Shown here: one piece after another, positions 48,761-57,162 of the stretch
How positions within the stretch are numbered: position 1 is the first letter of the stretch
Layout of the letters: each line of letters opens with the position of its first letter
Assembly (NCBI GenBank): GCA_050633625.1
Contig: JBOEGW010000011.1
Location: 434,001 to 498,000, forward strand
Length of the DNA: 64,000 bases
Direction: 5' to 3'
From: JBOEGW01 sp050633625
GTDB taxonomy: Bacteria; Pseudomonadota; Alphaproteobacteria; Rhodobacterales; Rhodobacteraceae
The notes under the pieces: model-generated
Told to the model about the DNA's origin: nothing
The model's input: only the letters and a program-made list of their open reading frames with translations
Database searches by the model: none
Translations under genes and position numbers: made by a program

Positions 48761-48845
48761 CGCCCCTATGTGCCCATGGCGTGTGAGAATGGCAAGGCTT
48801 GCGAAATTTTCCCGTTTGGTCAAACTGGGTGAAGGGAGATTGAGC

Positions 48846-50153
48846 ATGCTAATAGCCGAGATCATACGGAAAAAACGCGATGGGTTGGTCTTGAGTGCCA
48901 AATGCATCGCGCAAATGGTGGAGGGGATTGCAAGCAATGACGCCAGCGAAGGTCAGGTTGCGGCTTTTGCAATGGCGGTGTTCTTCAATGGCATGACACC
49001 CAGCGAAGCCGCCGCTCTCACGCTTGCGATGCGCGACAGCGGTGAGGTGTTTACATGGGATGTGCCCGGCCCGGTGGTGGACAAACATTCGACCGGCGGC
49101 GTTGGTGATAATTTGTCGTTGATGCTTGCACCGATTGTGGCGGCGGCGGGAGGCTATGTGCCGATGATTTCCGGGCGCGGACTTGGGCATACGGGCGGTA
49201 CGCTCGACAAAATGGATGCAATTCCCGGCTATACAAGCCAGCCCGACAACGAAAAATTCCGTAAAGTTGTGCGTGATGTAGGCTGTGCGATCATCGGTCA
49301 AACCGGGAACCTCGCCCCCGCTGACAAACGGTTCTACGGAATTCGTGATGTGACCGCGACTGTAGAAAGCGTACCGCTGATCACGGCGTCGATCCTCTCC
49401 AAAAAGCTCGCCGCCGGACTACAAAGCCTTGTGATGGACGTGAAATGCGGCAGTGGTGCCTTCATGCAAAGCCGAGATGACGCGCGCGCATTGGCGCGCT
49501 CAATTACCCATGTCGCTCAGGAAGCCGGGCTTACTTGCCATGCGTTAATCACTGACATGAACGAGCCGCTCGCGCGCGCTGCCGGAAACGCGGTCGAGGT
49601 GCTGGATGCGATTGAGTTCCTACATAACCCAGAGCGAAATGCCCGCCAAGCTGAGGTGGTGTTTGCGCTTACGGGTGAGATGCTGTTGACCGCCGGGCTT
49701 GCCGCGTCGCGCGAGGAGGGAATAGCGAAATCGCGCAGAGTTGTGCAAAACGGTCAAGCTGCCGAAACTTTCGGGAGAATGGTGGCGGCGCTTGGGGGAC
49801 CGACAGATTTTGTTGAGCGCGCGAACGAGCATCTCCCAAAGGCCCCAGTCGTCAAAGAAGTGCCAGCGCAAATGGCTGGCCATGTGACGAGCATTCAAAC
49901 CCGTGACATTGGATTGGCCGTCGTGGAGCTTGGGGGCGGGCGCCAACGTGCGGCAGATAGGGTGGATCCAGCTGTCGGGCTGACTTCGCTTCTGGGGATT
50001 GGTGAGGCCGTCGACATTGGCGCTCCACTTGGCATCATTCATGCGGCAAATGAGGAAAGCGCGCAGGCGGCGATCCAGGCGGTTCAGGCAGCTTATGGCA
50101 TCGGGGAATCCACGCGTGTCACCAGCCCAATCCTTGAGATCATTCCTGGTTGA
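48846..50153 (+). CDS. deoA: thymidine phosphorylase
   Basis: Cleaves thymidine to thymine and deoxyribose 1-phosphate. 435 residues with the family signature region SGRGLGHTGGTLDKMDAIPG, KHSTGGVGD at the phosphate site and SLVMDVKCGSGAFM. ATG at 48846 with GAAGGGAGA upstream. Its 3' end overlaps the convergent truB gene by 14 bases. No other deo gene is nearby. Confidence 0.94.
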   Translation: MLIAEIIRKKRDGLVLSAKCIAQMVEGIASNDASEGQVAAFAMAVFFNGMTPSEAAALTLAMRDSGEVFTWDVPGPVVDKHSTGGVGDNLSLMLAPIVAAAGGYVPMISGRGLGHTGGTLDKMDAIPGYTSQPDNEKFRKVVRDVGCAIIGQTGNLAPADKRFYGIRDVTATVESVPLITASILSKKLAAGLQSLVMDVKCGSGAFMQSRDDARALARSITHVAQEAGLTCHALITDMNEPLARAAGNAVEVLDAIEFLHNPERNARQAEVVFALTGEMLLTAGLAASREEGIAKSRRVVQNGQAAETFGRMVAALGGPTDFVERANEHLPKAPVVKEVPAQMAGHVTSIQTRDIGLAVVELGGGRQRAADRVDPAVGLTSLLGIGEAVDIGAPLGIIHAANEESAQAAIQAVQAAYGIGESTRVTSPILEIIPG

Positions 50154-51048
50154 ACACGCGTGTGGGGTGTAACTCGCCTGCCTTATAGACGCCAACGGCA
50201 ACCGCTTTTCCCTCAAAACTCGCCCAAGCCTCTTCGCCATATTCCGCATCGGAGGTGATGACCATGCCGGGGTTGCCATGGCGCAATCGGGTCGCACCTT
50301 CCACGTTGGCCTTGAGTTCTGGCAGGCTGGCCAACCCTTCTTCCAACGGGAGCAAATAGGCGTCCAATGCCGGGTGTTTCGCTAATTCTTCGACGCGCTC
50401 CAGAGTGACCCCCTCGGCGGCATCAAATGGCCCGGACCATATCCGCCGCAACTCGCGCACATGCCCATAGCAGCCCAGAGCAGCGCCCAAATCCCGCGCG
50501 ATCGCGCGCACATAGCCACCCTTGCCGCAGGTCATCTCCAAGGTCACATGATCCGCGTCTTCGCGCGCAACCAGTGTCAACGCTTCAACGAACAAAGGCC
50601 GCGCGGCGATCTCAAAATCCTCGTCCTCACGCGCCAGTTTGTAGGCGCGTTCACCGTCGATTTTCACGGCAGAAAACTTTGGCGGGACTTGCATGATATC
50701 GCCAGTCAGCGGCGCAAGGGCTGCGGTAATCTGTGCATCAGTGGGGCGCGCATCTGAGGTCGAAATCACTTCACCTTCAGCGTCATCTGTGTTTGTGGCT
50801 TGCCCCAGACGCACTGTAAATCGATAGGCTTTCATCGAGTCGGTGACATATGGGACAGTTTTTGTGGCCTCACCAATGGCCACCGCCAAAACCCCAGTGG
50901 CGTCCGGGTCGAGTGTGCCAGCGTGGCCCGCTTTCTTGGCGTCCAGTGCCCAGCGCACCTTGTTCACAACGGCGCTTGAGGTCAGTCCTGCGGGCTTGTC
51001 CACGACCAACCAGCCATGGATATCGCGGCCTTTTTTCCGGCGCCCCAT
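50140..51048 (-). CDS. truB: tRNA pseudouridine(55) synthase
   Basis: Makes psi55 in the T loop of tRNAs. 302 residues: GWLVVDKPAGLTSS, catalytic Asp in GHAGTLDPDATGVL, YRFTVRLG, and GGYVRAIARDLG. Starts in the rbfA stop (TAATG), the usual coupling. Tail-to-tail overlap with deoA. Confidence 0.95.
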   Translation of the reverse strand: MGRRKKGRDIHGWLVVDKPAGLTSSAVVNKVRWALDAKKAGHAGTLDPDATGVLAVAIGEATKTVPYVTDSMKAYRFTVRLGQATNTDDAEGEVISTSDARPTDAQITAALAPLTGDIMQVPPKFSAVKIDGERAYKLAREDEDFEIAARPLFVEALTLVAREDADHVTLEMTCGKGGYVRAIARDLGAALGCYGHVRELRRIWSGPFDAAEGVTLERVEELAKHPALDAYLLPLEEGLASLPELKANVEGATRLRHGNPGMVITSDAEYGEEAWASFEGKAVAVGVYKAGELHPTRVFNQE

Positions 51049-51470
51049 TATTCGTCCTCGGAGGGTGGATCAATGGGCGCGTTGATGTCGCGTTGCACGG
51101 TTTCATCCGACAACAAGCGCCGCGTTTCGTCCATACGGTCAAATGTTTCATCGGCCATGAAGCGCAATTCCGGGGTGAATTGGAGCAAGGTCGATTTGCT
51201 GATCGCGCGGCGCAGCTCGCCCTTGTTGCGCGCAAGCCCCTTGATCGCATCTTCTTTGTTGCCCCCACCAAGAGGCAAGGCATAGACCGTCGCGACCCGC
51301 AAATCGGGTGACACGCGCACTTCGCTCACCGTGATAGACATGCGCGCCACGTCTGGGTCGTGCAATTCGCCCCGCAACAGCGTTTCGGAAAGGGTGCGCC
51401 GGATCAGCTCGCCCACGCGAAGCTGTCGTTGAGACGGCGCGCCGCCAGTATGTTTTTTACTCTTTGCCAT
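51048..51470 (-). CDS. rbfA: 30S ribosome-binding factor RbfA
   Basis: Cold-shock maturation factor of the 30S subunit. 140 residues: QRQLRVGELIRRTLSE, DPDVARMSITVSEVRVSPDL, and TPELRFMADETFDRM. It is followed by truB in a conserved pair. ATG at 51470 (MAKSKK) or 51479. Confidence 0.94.
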   Translation of the reverse strand: MAKSKKHTGGAPSQRQLRVGELIRRTLSETLLRGELHDPDVARMSITVSEVRVSPDLRVATVYALPLGGGNKEDAIKGLARNKGELRRAISKSTLLQFTPELRFMADETFDRMDETRRLLSDETVQRDINAPIDPPSEDE

Positions 51471-51542
51471 GGCGCTCATGTATGCGCGATTGCGCGTCAG
51501 GGCAACAGGGCTTAGACCTTGGGCGAGTTAAAGGAGACCGAT

Positions 51543-52352
51543 ATGAGCGAACTTCCGGGCATCGTGGTGAATGGCGCATCTGGGCGCATGGGGCAAACGC
51601 TTGTCAATCTGATCGAAGCGAATCCTGCAGCGCGGCTGGTGGGTGCGTTGGAGCGCCCTGGTCATGATTGGGTTGGGCGCGACGTTGGAGAGGCTATGGG
51701 CGGGCCTGCGCTTGGGGTTCTGGTAACAGATGATCCTTTGGAGGCCATGTCTCGCGCGCAAGCGGTTATTGATTTCACGGCTCCAGCCGCCACCGTTGCT
51801 TTGGCGGAAATCGCAGCGCAGGCGCGTGCCGTTCATGTGATCGGCACAACCGGGTTGTCGGATGAAGACATTGCGAAACTCGACCTGGCGGCACGTCATG
51901 CGACGATTGTGCGCGCCGGCAATATGAGTTTTGGCGTGAACCTACTGACAAAGCTGACCAAAATGGTGGCACAGGCGCTTGATACGGATTTTGATATCGA
52001 GGTGATTGAAGCGCACCACAAACACAAAGTGGATGCGCCATCGGGCACTGCCTTGATGCTGGGCGAAGCCGCCGCACAGGGGCGCGGTGTTGCGCTTGAA
52101 CGGGTGGCCGATCGCGGGCGTGATGGGATCACCGGCGCTCGCAAAGAGGGCGACATCGGGTTTACCGCCATTCGGGGCGGCGACATCGTGGGCGAACATG
52201 ACGTGCTTTTCGCGGGTGAGGGCGAACGGATCATCTTGCGCCATGTTGCAACGGATCGGTCAATTTTCGCGCGCGGCGCTGTAAAGGCTGCGCTGTGGGG
52301 CGTGGGGCAAAAGCCCGGTGCCTATGACATGATGGATGTGCTTGGTCTGTAG
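51543..52352 (+). CDS. dapB: 4-hydroxy-tetrahydrodipicolinate reductase
   Basis: Second step of the lysine/diaminopimelate pathway. 269 residues with the dinucleotide motif VNGASGRMGQ, FTAPAA, the active-site EAHHKHKVDAPSGTA and C-terminal RSIFARGAVKAALW. ATG at 51543 has AAAGGAGA before it. Divergent from rbfA-truB. Confidence 0.95.
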   Translation: MSELPGIVVNGASGRMGQTLVNLIEANPAARLVGALERPGHDWVGRDVGEAMGGPALGVLVTDDPLEAMSRAQAVIDFTAPAATVALAEIAAQARAVHVIGTTGLSDEDIAKLDLAARHATIVRAGNMSFGVNLLTKLTKMVAQALDTDFDIEVIEAHHKHKVDAPSGTALMLGEAAAQGRGVALERVADRGRDGITGARKEGDIGFTAIRGGDIVGEHDVLFAGEGERIILRHVATDRSIFARGAVKAALWGVGQKPGAYDMMDVLGL

Positions 52353-52365
52353 CCATCGCCGCCAC

Positions 52366-53715
52366 TTACCCGGCGGTAATGTTCTGGCCAAGCTCAACAT
52401 AAATGTCGCCGGTGGTAGCAGAGGCTCCGCCCCGCAAGATCGCCATTGTCTCACCGTTCACAGATACGATCCCATCCAAACCATCCAAAGAGGGCGTAAC
52501 AGCAACCTCCATGTCGCCCCAGGCGCCTTCGGGATCAAGAGTAATGCGCAAGGTATCAATGCCGTTTTCAAAATCGGTGATCTGCGCAACGCTTTCGCTC
52601 ATCCCGTCATTGTAGAGCCAAAAGGTATCCATACCACTGCCACCCGTGGCAGTGTCCTCACTGTCGATGATCAACGTGTCGTCGCCTGCGCCGCCATCAA
52701 GCGTGTCAGTGGCTCCGTCGATATGCCAGCCAAATTCCTGATGTTCCCCGTGAACCTCTTGTTCGGCGCGGCCGTGGTGATCAATCACGTCATCCCCGTC
52801 ACCGCCTGACAAGGTGTCGGCGCCAAAACCGCCGGAAATCCGGTCGTCGCCCGCGCCCCCATCAATTGTATCGTCGTCTTGGGTGTCCGCATCATCCGCA
52901 CCATGCGCGCCGCCCCGCAACACCTCATCACCAGCCCCTCCTTGCAGGGTGTCATCGCCCTCGCCGCCATCAAGGTAAGTTTGTGCCGCGCTGCCCGCCA
53001 ATGTGTCGTTTCCTGCTCCGCCGAACAGGGCGGCCGCCCCTTCACCTGCCGAAAGCGTGTCGTCCCCGGTCCCGCCAAACGCGTAAGCGGCTTCATCGCC
53101 AGTGGTGATCACATCATTGCCCGCGCCGCCATCGACAACATTCACGTCACCTTCCGTCTGCAGGACAGGCGTGCCATCCCAGTCGGACAGCGTCCCTTCG
53201 CCGGTGCCTGTTTCCGCGTCATCTGCAAGCGCAACACTCTGATCCCCCGCGCCCAGTTCAACGTCTTGAGTGTCGTCAATTGTGGTGCCTAGATAACCGA
53301 TGCCTGAACTGGCGTCGGTTTGCTCTGTGAGCAGATGTTGCAAGTGCGTGCCATCCCCGTCGATAAAGAACTCCTCATCGGGTTTGTCGTTGGGATCAAG
53401 GATGTCATCGGCGTCAACCACGTCCCCTTCAAGGGGAGTCTCATCATCGGTGTTCGGGGAGATTTCACTTGAAGGATCCACCGGGTCGCCCTCAATGGGC
53501 GTCTCATCCTCAATGACGGGGCTGAGCGGATCGGAGTCCGCTTGGGTTTGAGGGGGGCCCATAAATTCATCGGAGACCGATTGCGTTTCGGTAGAACTCT
53601 CATAGCCTTGGCCGGTCCCTTCCTCGCCGTCATCAGACTCTTCATCAGACCCGGCGACCATGTCGCCAAGTATGAACAAGGGGAAGAACCCCAAAATCAG
53701 AAATAAAAATCCCAT
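52366..53715 (-). CDS. RTX calcium-binding repeat protein with N-terminal membrane helix
   Basis: 449 residues from ATG at 53715 (GGGGTGG four bases upstream; ATG at 53745 is an alternative). N-terminal hydrophobic segment GFLFLILGFFPLFILGDMV, then about 140 very acidic residues with ETPIEGDPV/ETPLEGDVV repeats, then about ten RTX nonapeptides (GGAGNDVIT, GGTGDDTLS, GGAGDDRIS, GGDGDDVID) that would bind calcium, and a C-terminal domain with MDTFWLYNDG and ITDFENGIDTLRI. A membrane helix at the N-terminus is odd for a type I substrate. Not linked to the exporter at 33-38 kb. Confidence 0.78.
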   Translation of the reverse strand: MGFLFLILGFFPLFILGDMVAGSDEESDDGEEGTGQGYESSTETQSVSDEFMGPPQTQADSDPLSPVIEDETPIEGDPVDPSSEISPNTDDETPLEGDVVDADDILDPNDKPDEEFFIDGDGTHLQHLLTEQTDASSGIGYLGTTIDDTQDVELGAGDQSVALADDAETGTGEGTLSDWDGTPVLQTEGDVNVVDGGAGNDVITTGDEAAYAFGGTGDDTLSAGEGAAALFGGAGNDTLAGSAAQTYLDGGEGDDTLQGGAGDEVLRGGAHGADDADTQDDDTIDGGAGDDRISGGFGADTLSGGDGDDVIDHHGRAEQEVHGEHQEFGWHIDGATDTLDGGAGDDTLIIDSEDTATGGSGMDTFWLYNDGMSESVAQITDFENGIDTLRITLDPEGAWGDMEVAVTPSLDGLDGIVSVNGETMAILRGGASATTGDIYVELGQNITAG

Positions 53716-53866
53716 AGCGCCACCCCAAATAGCTCTCAAGAACATAGCACGAACCGCCGCGACGTGGTGGAAATAGTACCTAAAACTGAATCGATCACCG
53801 GGGCAAAAGAGCAAAGGCATTGCGCCAAAAACTCTGAACGGTATCGTAGCCGGATAGGAGGTGGGT

Positions 53867-54166
53867 ATGAGTGACCAACACACAGACAACGTGGAAAGCG
53901 TTGATTTGAGTGCAGAAGTGAGAGCGCTGCGCGATGAGGTCGCACGTATGAACAACCATAGGTTCATCCGCCTCCATGACAGCATTTTGAAGCTCGGATT
54001 GTTCCAACTTTATAGGGGTTTAGCCTTTGGATTAGGGTCCGTTCTTGGCGCAACAATCCTTGTCTCTACGCTGGTCTATCTCCTGAGTTCGGTCGATTTC
54101 ATTCCGGTCATTGGCGATTGGGCGCAACAGGTGATCGACCAATTGGATGCTCCGACTGGCCAATAA
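53867..54166 (+). CDS. DUF5665-family membrane protein
   Basis: 99 residues. An acidic N-terminus with a coiled-coil-like EVRALRDEVARMN, the motif RGLAFGLGSVLGATI, and a helix ending in SSVDFIPVIGDW. ATG at 53867 with AGGAGGTGGG directly before. Function unknown. Divergent from the RTX gene. Confidence 0.75.
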   Translation: MSDQHTDNVESVDLSAEVRALRDEVARMNNHRFIRLHDSILKLGLFQLYRGLAFGLGSVLGATILVSTLVYLLSSVDFIPVIGDWAQQVIDQLDAPTGQ

Positions 54167-54296
54167 GGCCTTTTTTGCTTCCCTTTGACGTCGAATCTTC
54201 CTATACGCGCCCATCTGCACAACTGCGGACCTCCACGGGCCCTGCTGGACGACATCCCGGCCTGCGCCATCACTCTAACCTTTAAAGGAGACCCCG

Positions 54297-54566
54297 ATGT
54301 CGATTACGCCAGAAGAAAAAGCACGACTCATCAAAGAATTCGGAACGAAAGAAGGCGACACAGGTTCGCCTGAAGTTCAGATCGCAATCTTGAGCTCGCG
54401 CATCGCAACTTTAACAGAGCATTTCAAAACGCACAAAAAGGACAACCACGGCCGTCGCGGGCTGTTGAAAATGGTTGCCCTGCGTCGCAAGCTGCTCGAC
54501 TACGTTAAAGGCAATGACGAAGCACGCTACCAAGACCTGATCAAACGTCTCGGGATTCGCCGGTAA
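54297..54566 (+). CDS. rpsO: 30S ribosomal protein S15
   Basis: Binds 16S rRNA central domain. 89 residues of normal length: DTGSPEVQIAILSSRI, HFKTHKKDNHGRRGLL and RYQDLIKRLGIRR. RBS AAAGGAGA. In most relatives rpsO is next to pnp; here five other genes and a terminator separate them. Confidence 0.97.
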   Translation: MSITPEEKARLIKEFGTKEGDTGSPEVQIAILSSRIATLTEHFKTHKKDNHGRRGLLKMVALRRKLLDYVKGNDEARYQDLIKRLGIRR

Positions 54567-54627
54567 TCACATCGCACACTTCGCGATGGTCGGTGTAGGT
54601 TAAACCTGACCCGATAGTGAGAACATA

Positions 54628-54658
54628 AACGCCCGCTCAGAAATGAGTGGGCGTTTTG
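54628..54658 (+). terminator. terminator after rpsO
   Basis: Twelve-pair stem AACGCCCGCTCA / TGAGTGGGCGTT closed by a GAAA tetraloop and followed by TTTT. Near-textbook intrinsic terminator. The convergent DUF2007 gene ends directly beyond. Confidence 0.9.
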
Positions 54659-54660
54659 CT

Positions 54661-55005
54661 TTAGGCTTGGGCCGGGGCGCTGTAGCGTCCATTTGGGGTC
54701 GCGAGGATCGTTCCGCGTGGATGGATCGGAACGGTGTACATCACAGTGGCAAGGGTCATTACGATCAGCGGGATCAGGCGCGGTGTGCGCCAGCTTGGCA
54801 GGGGCGCATCGGCGAGAACCACAAGCGCCTCCTCAGTGTAGCTATTCGGGACCACTATGCGGATGCCGCCCATCGCGCCGCCAATCTTGCAATCGACAAT
54901 CGCCGTATGAAAATCGTGGGAAAACACTGGAATTTCACAGGCTTCCAATCGGGAAATTACAAGCGCGGCATCCGCACCGCTGTAGGCGTAAGCAACGACT
55001 TTCAA
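54661..55005 (-). CDS. DUF2007-like protein with C-terminal membrane helix
   Basis: 114 residues from a TTG start (GGAGG nine bases upstream; no well-placed ATG). Opening KVVAYAYSGADAALVISRLE and VDCKIGGAMGGIRIVVP are typical of DUF2007 'putative signal transducing' proteins that resemble GlnB-like folds; a helix RLIPLIVMTLATVMYTV follows. An upstream ATG at 55029 would overlap the RBS. Confidence 0.65.
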   Translation of the reverse strand: MKVVAYAYSGADAALVISRLEACEIPVFSHDFHTAIVDCKIGGAMGGIRIVVPNSYTEEALVVLADAPLPSWRTPRLIPLIVMTLATVMYTVPIHPRGTILATPNGRYSAPAQA

Positions 55006-55067
55006 ATGAACAATCCTCCAAATACTCAAGAAAGATGGGGATTTAGAGGCAATTTTTCAAGGGGTTG

Positions 55068-55589
55068 TTAGCCGGATACCATGCGTTTGAGTGTCCCGTC
55101 GCGCCGTTTGAGCGCCCCGGCAATATGAACCAGCAGCACGATAAATAACAGTTTCGTAAGGATGCCATGCGCAACAAACGCTGTCTTGTCCCAAGCCTCG
55201 GATACGGGCGCGATGGGGGGCAATGTCACGCCCCATAATGATACATCAATCCCGGTTGCCGCCGCTCCGATCCAGCCAGAGAGCGGCACCAAAAGCAACA
55301 AAGCATAAAGCAAATGATGCGCCGTTTTGGCCGCGACCTCTTGCCAACGCGGGGCGGGCAGCGGTGCCGGGGGCGGCGAAACTCTGTGCCAAATGATCCG
55401 AAACACAGCGAGCAAGAGCATGCTTAGCCCGAGCGATTTATGAAGGCCGAAAAGCCACAAATTTGAAAGGCCGGGCGTCATGTTGTCAATGTAAGTACCG
55501 AGCGCGAGCAGCGCGATAATCCCCACGGCCATGACCCAGTGGATCGCCCGCGACAACAGCCCAAAGCGGGCCGGAGTATTTGCGATCAT
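55068..55589 (-). CDS. cytochrome b561-family protein
   Basis: Four-helix dihaem b-type cytochrome of 173 residues. Conserved His at RAIHWVMA, GLHKSLG, HHLLYALLL and VAHGILTKLL are the likely haem ligands. Probably moves electrons across the inner membrane. Start overlaps the yceI stop (ATGA). b561 and YceI pairs are common. Confidence 0.9.
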   Translation of the reverse strand: MIANTPARFGLLSRAIHWVMAVGIIALLALGTYIDNMTPGLSNLWLFGLHKSLGLSMLLLAVFRIIWHRVSPPPAPLPAPRWQEVAAKTAHHLLYALLLLVPLSGWIGAAATGIDVSLWGVTLPPIAPVSEAWDKTAFVAHGILTKLLFIVLLVHIAGALKRRDGTLKRMVSG

Positions 55590-56149
55590 TGCCGAGTCAT
55601 CCGGGCGACGATTTTGATGGTAATCTTGTCAGACACCATGTCGCTCCATCCATCTGCGCCAAAGTCAGACCTGTTCACGCTTCCCGTCAGATGCGCAGCC
55701 ATTCGCGAAAAATCGCCCTCCGCGCTGCCTTTTTGACGGTAGACCTCGGCGTCGAGCGTTACCGGGCGTGTCACGCCGCGAATCGTGACTTGGCCAACAA
55801 CGCGCGCTTTGGGGGTTTCCAGTTTCATGTTTGTGGTCTTGAACGTCAGGGTTGGATGACGTTTTGCATCCAGAACTTTTGGTCCGCGCATAGCTTGTTG
55901 GGCGAAGGGAAAGCTCGCGGTTGCGCCGGTTGTGTTGAGCGTCACAGCCACAGAAGACCGGGCGTTTTCTTCAAAATCCAAGGCGATCTGTGCCGAACCA
56001 ATGGGTAATGTGCCATTGATCGGGTCTTGGCCGAACATGACTTGATAGGTCACCGACGAGTTTGATTTATCGAGCGCATAGCTGACGGGGGCACCAAAGC
56101 TTGGAAGCGAAAAGGCAAGAAGGGCAATACAGGTCAAAAAATGTTTCAT
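55586..56149 (-). CDS. YceI-family periplasmic lipid-binding protein
   Basis: 187 residues with a signal peptide (KHFLTCIALLAFSLPSFG), then YALDKSNSSVTYQVMFG and the lipocalin-like strands FKTTNMKLE, VTIRGVTRPVTLDAE. YceI proteins bind polyisoprenoids or quinone-like chains. Coupled to the b561 gene. ATG at 56149 chosen over the far upstream frame start. Confidence 0.9.
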   Translation of the reverse strand: MKHFLTCIALLAFSLPSFGAPVSYALDKSNSSVTYQVMFGQDPINGTLPIGSAQIALDFEENARSSVAVTLNTTGATASFPFAQQAMRGPKVLDAKRHPTLTFKTTNMKLETPKARVVGQVTIRGVTRPVTLDAEVYRQKGSAEGDFSRMAAHLTGSVNRSDFGADGWSDMVSDKITIKIVARMTRQ

Positions 56150-56344
56150 GGCGCCAGTATGCCCGAGAACTGCCTTGCCTCCAAACATCCATTCGCGCCA
56201 AGTCACGTTTGAAAAAAGGGCATGCGCAAAGAAACAGATCACATTTTCGTTCCCTTGAGGCGGCCCAGCTTTATTTTCCGGGGCGCGCTCTTATCTAAAG
56301 GGAATGGGGAGGATTGAGTCATTGTTCATGTAAGGAATAGGATC

Positions 56345-56929
56345 ATGGTACAGCCTTTCGAAACACCCAAAGAACGCTTGTTTTTCCCCTTCTTGTCAGG
56401 GTTTTATGCTCAGTTTGCGCAGCCAGCGGGCTGGGTTGCCTTTCGCGTGGTCATTGGCGGCATGCTGATGATCGAGGGTTGGAGCAAAATCCAAGATCCA
56501 ATGGCCTTGTCTGGCTTTGTCGAAAGCCTTGGGATCGGGCCTGGCTGGTTTTTTTCTCCGCTTATTGCGATTGTGAACTTCTTTGGCGGTGCCTTGATTG
56601 TTGCTGGTTTTCTGACGCGACCAGCGGCCCTTGCGAACGCTGTCATGTTGCTCGTGACGCTTTGGTTCCACATGACCCATCCGTTTGGCGATGCGTTCCT
56701 CACTCAACAAGGGATTGCCTATCTCACGGCCAACCCTGATTTGCTGACAACAGCCGGGCAAACTCAGCTTTTGCCTGATGGTGGTGCGGCGTTCTTGAAT
56801 GGCGGCACTGGGGTGCAACTGAAAGCGAACACCAATTCGTTGTTCTGGGCCGCGGGCGCCGCATTGATCGCGGCTTTCGGTGGCGGAGCGTTTTCGGTGG
56901 ATCGGTTGTGGATGCGAAAAGAATTCTGA
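56345..56929 (+). CDS. DoxX-family membrane protein
   Basis: 194 residues with four to five helices: VAFRVVIGGMLMIEGWSKI, FFSPLIAIVNFFGGALIVAGF, LANAVMLLVTLWFHMTHPF and a C-terminal helix. Matches DoxX/DoxD-like proteins, often with redox partners. Divergent from yceI. Function not settled. Confidence 0.85.
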   Translation: MVQPFETPKERLFFPFLSGFYAQFAQPAGWVAFRVVIGGMLMIEGWSKIQDPMALSGFVESLGIGPGWFFSPLIAIVNFFGGALIVAGFLTRPAALANAVMLLVTLWFHMTHPFGDAFLTQQGIAYLTANPDLLTTAGQTQLLPDGGAAFLNGGTGVQLKANTNSLFWAAGAALIAAFGGGAFSVDRLWMRKEF

Positions 56930-56938
56930 TCGGTTCAG

Positions 56939-56962
56939 TGCGGGGCCTTATTGGGCCTCGCA
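56939..56962 (+). terminator. hairpin after doxX-like gene
   Basis: TGCGGGGCC-TTATTG-GGCCTCGCA, nine pairs with one G-T. The T tract (GCGTTTTT) comes ten bases later. Also part of the pnp leader. Confidence 0.45.
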
Positions 56963-57162
56963 TTGCCGTGCGTTTTTCACACACAAATGCCAGACGCACC
57001 TGCCCTCTTCCCACAGGGGCCTTTTTCCTGTATGTGCGCGGCATCTGAGACGTGACGCTCTGACCCTGGCGCATGAAAAGGTATGAAGGGTCGGTGGCAA
57101 TGGGGCCACTATGATAACGGGAGACCCGGAGGGCCGGGAGTGCTCCCTAAAGGAAACGATAC

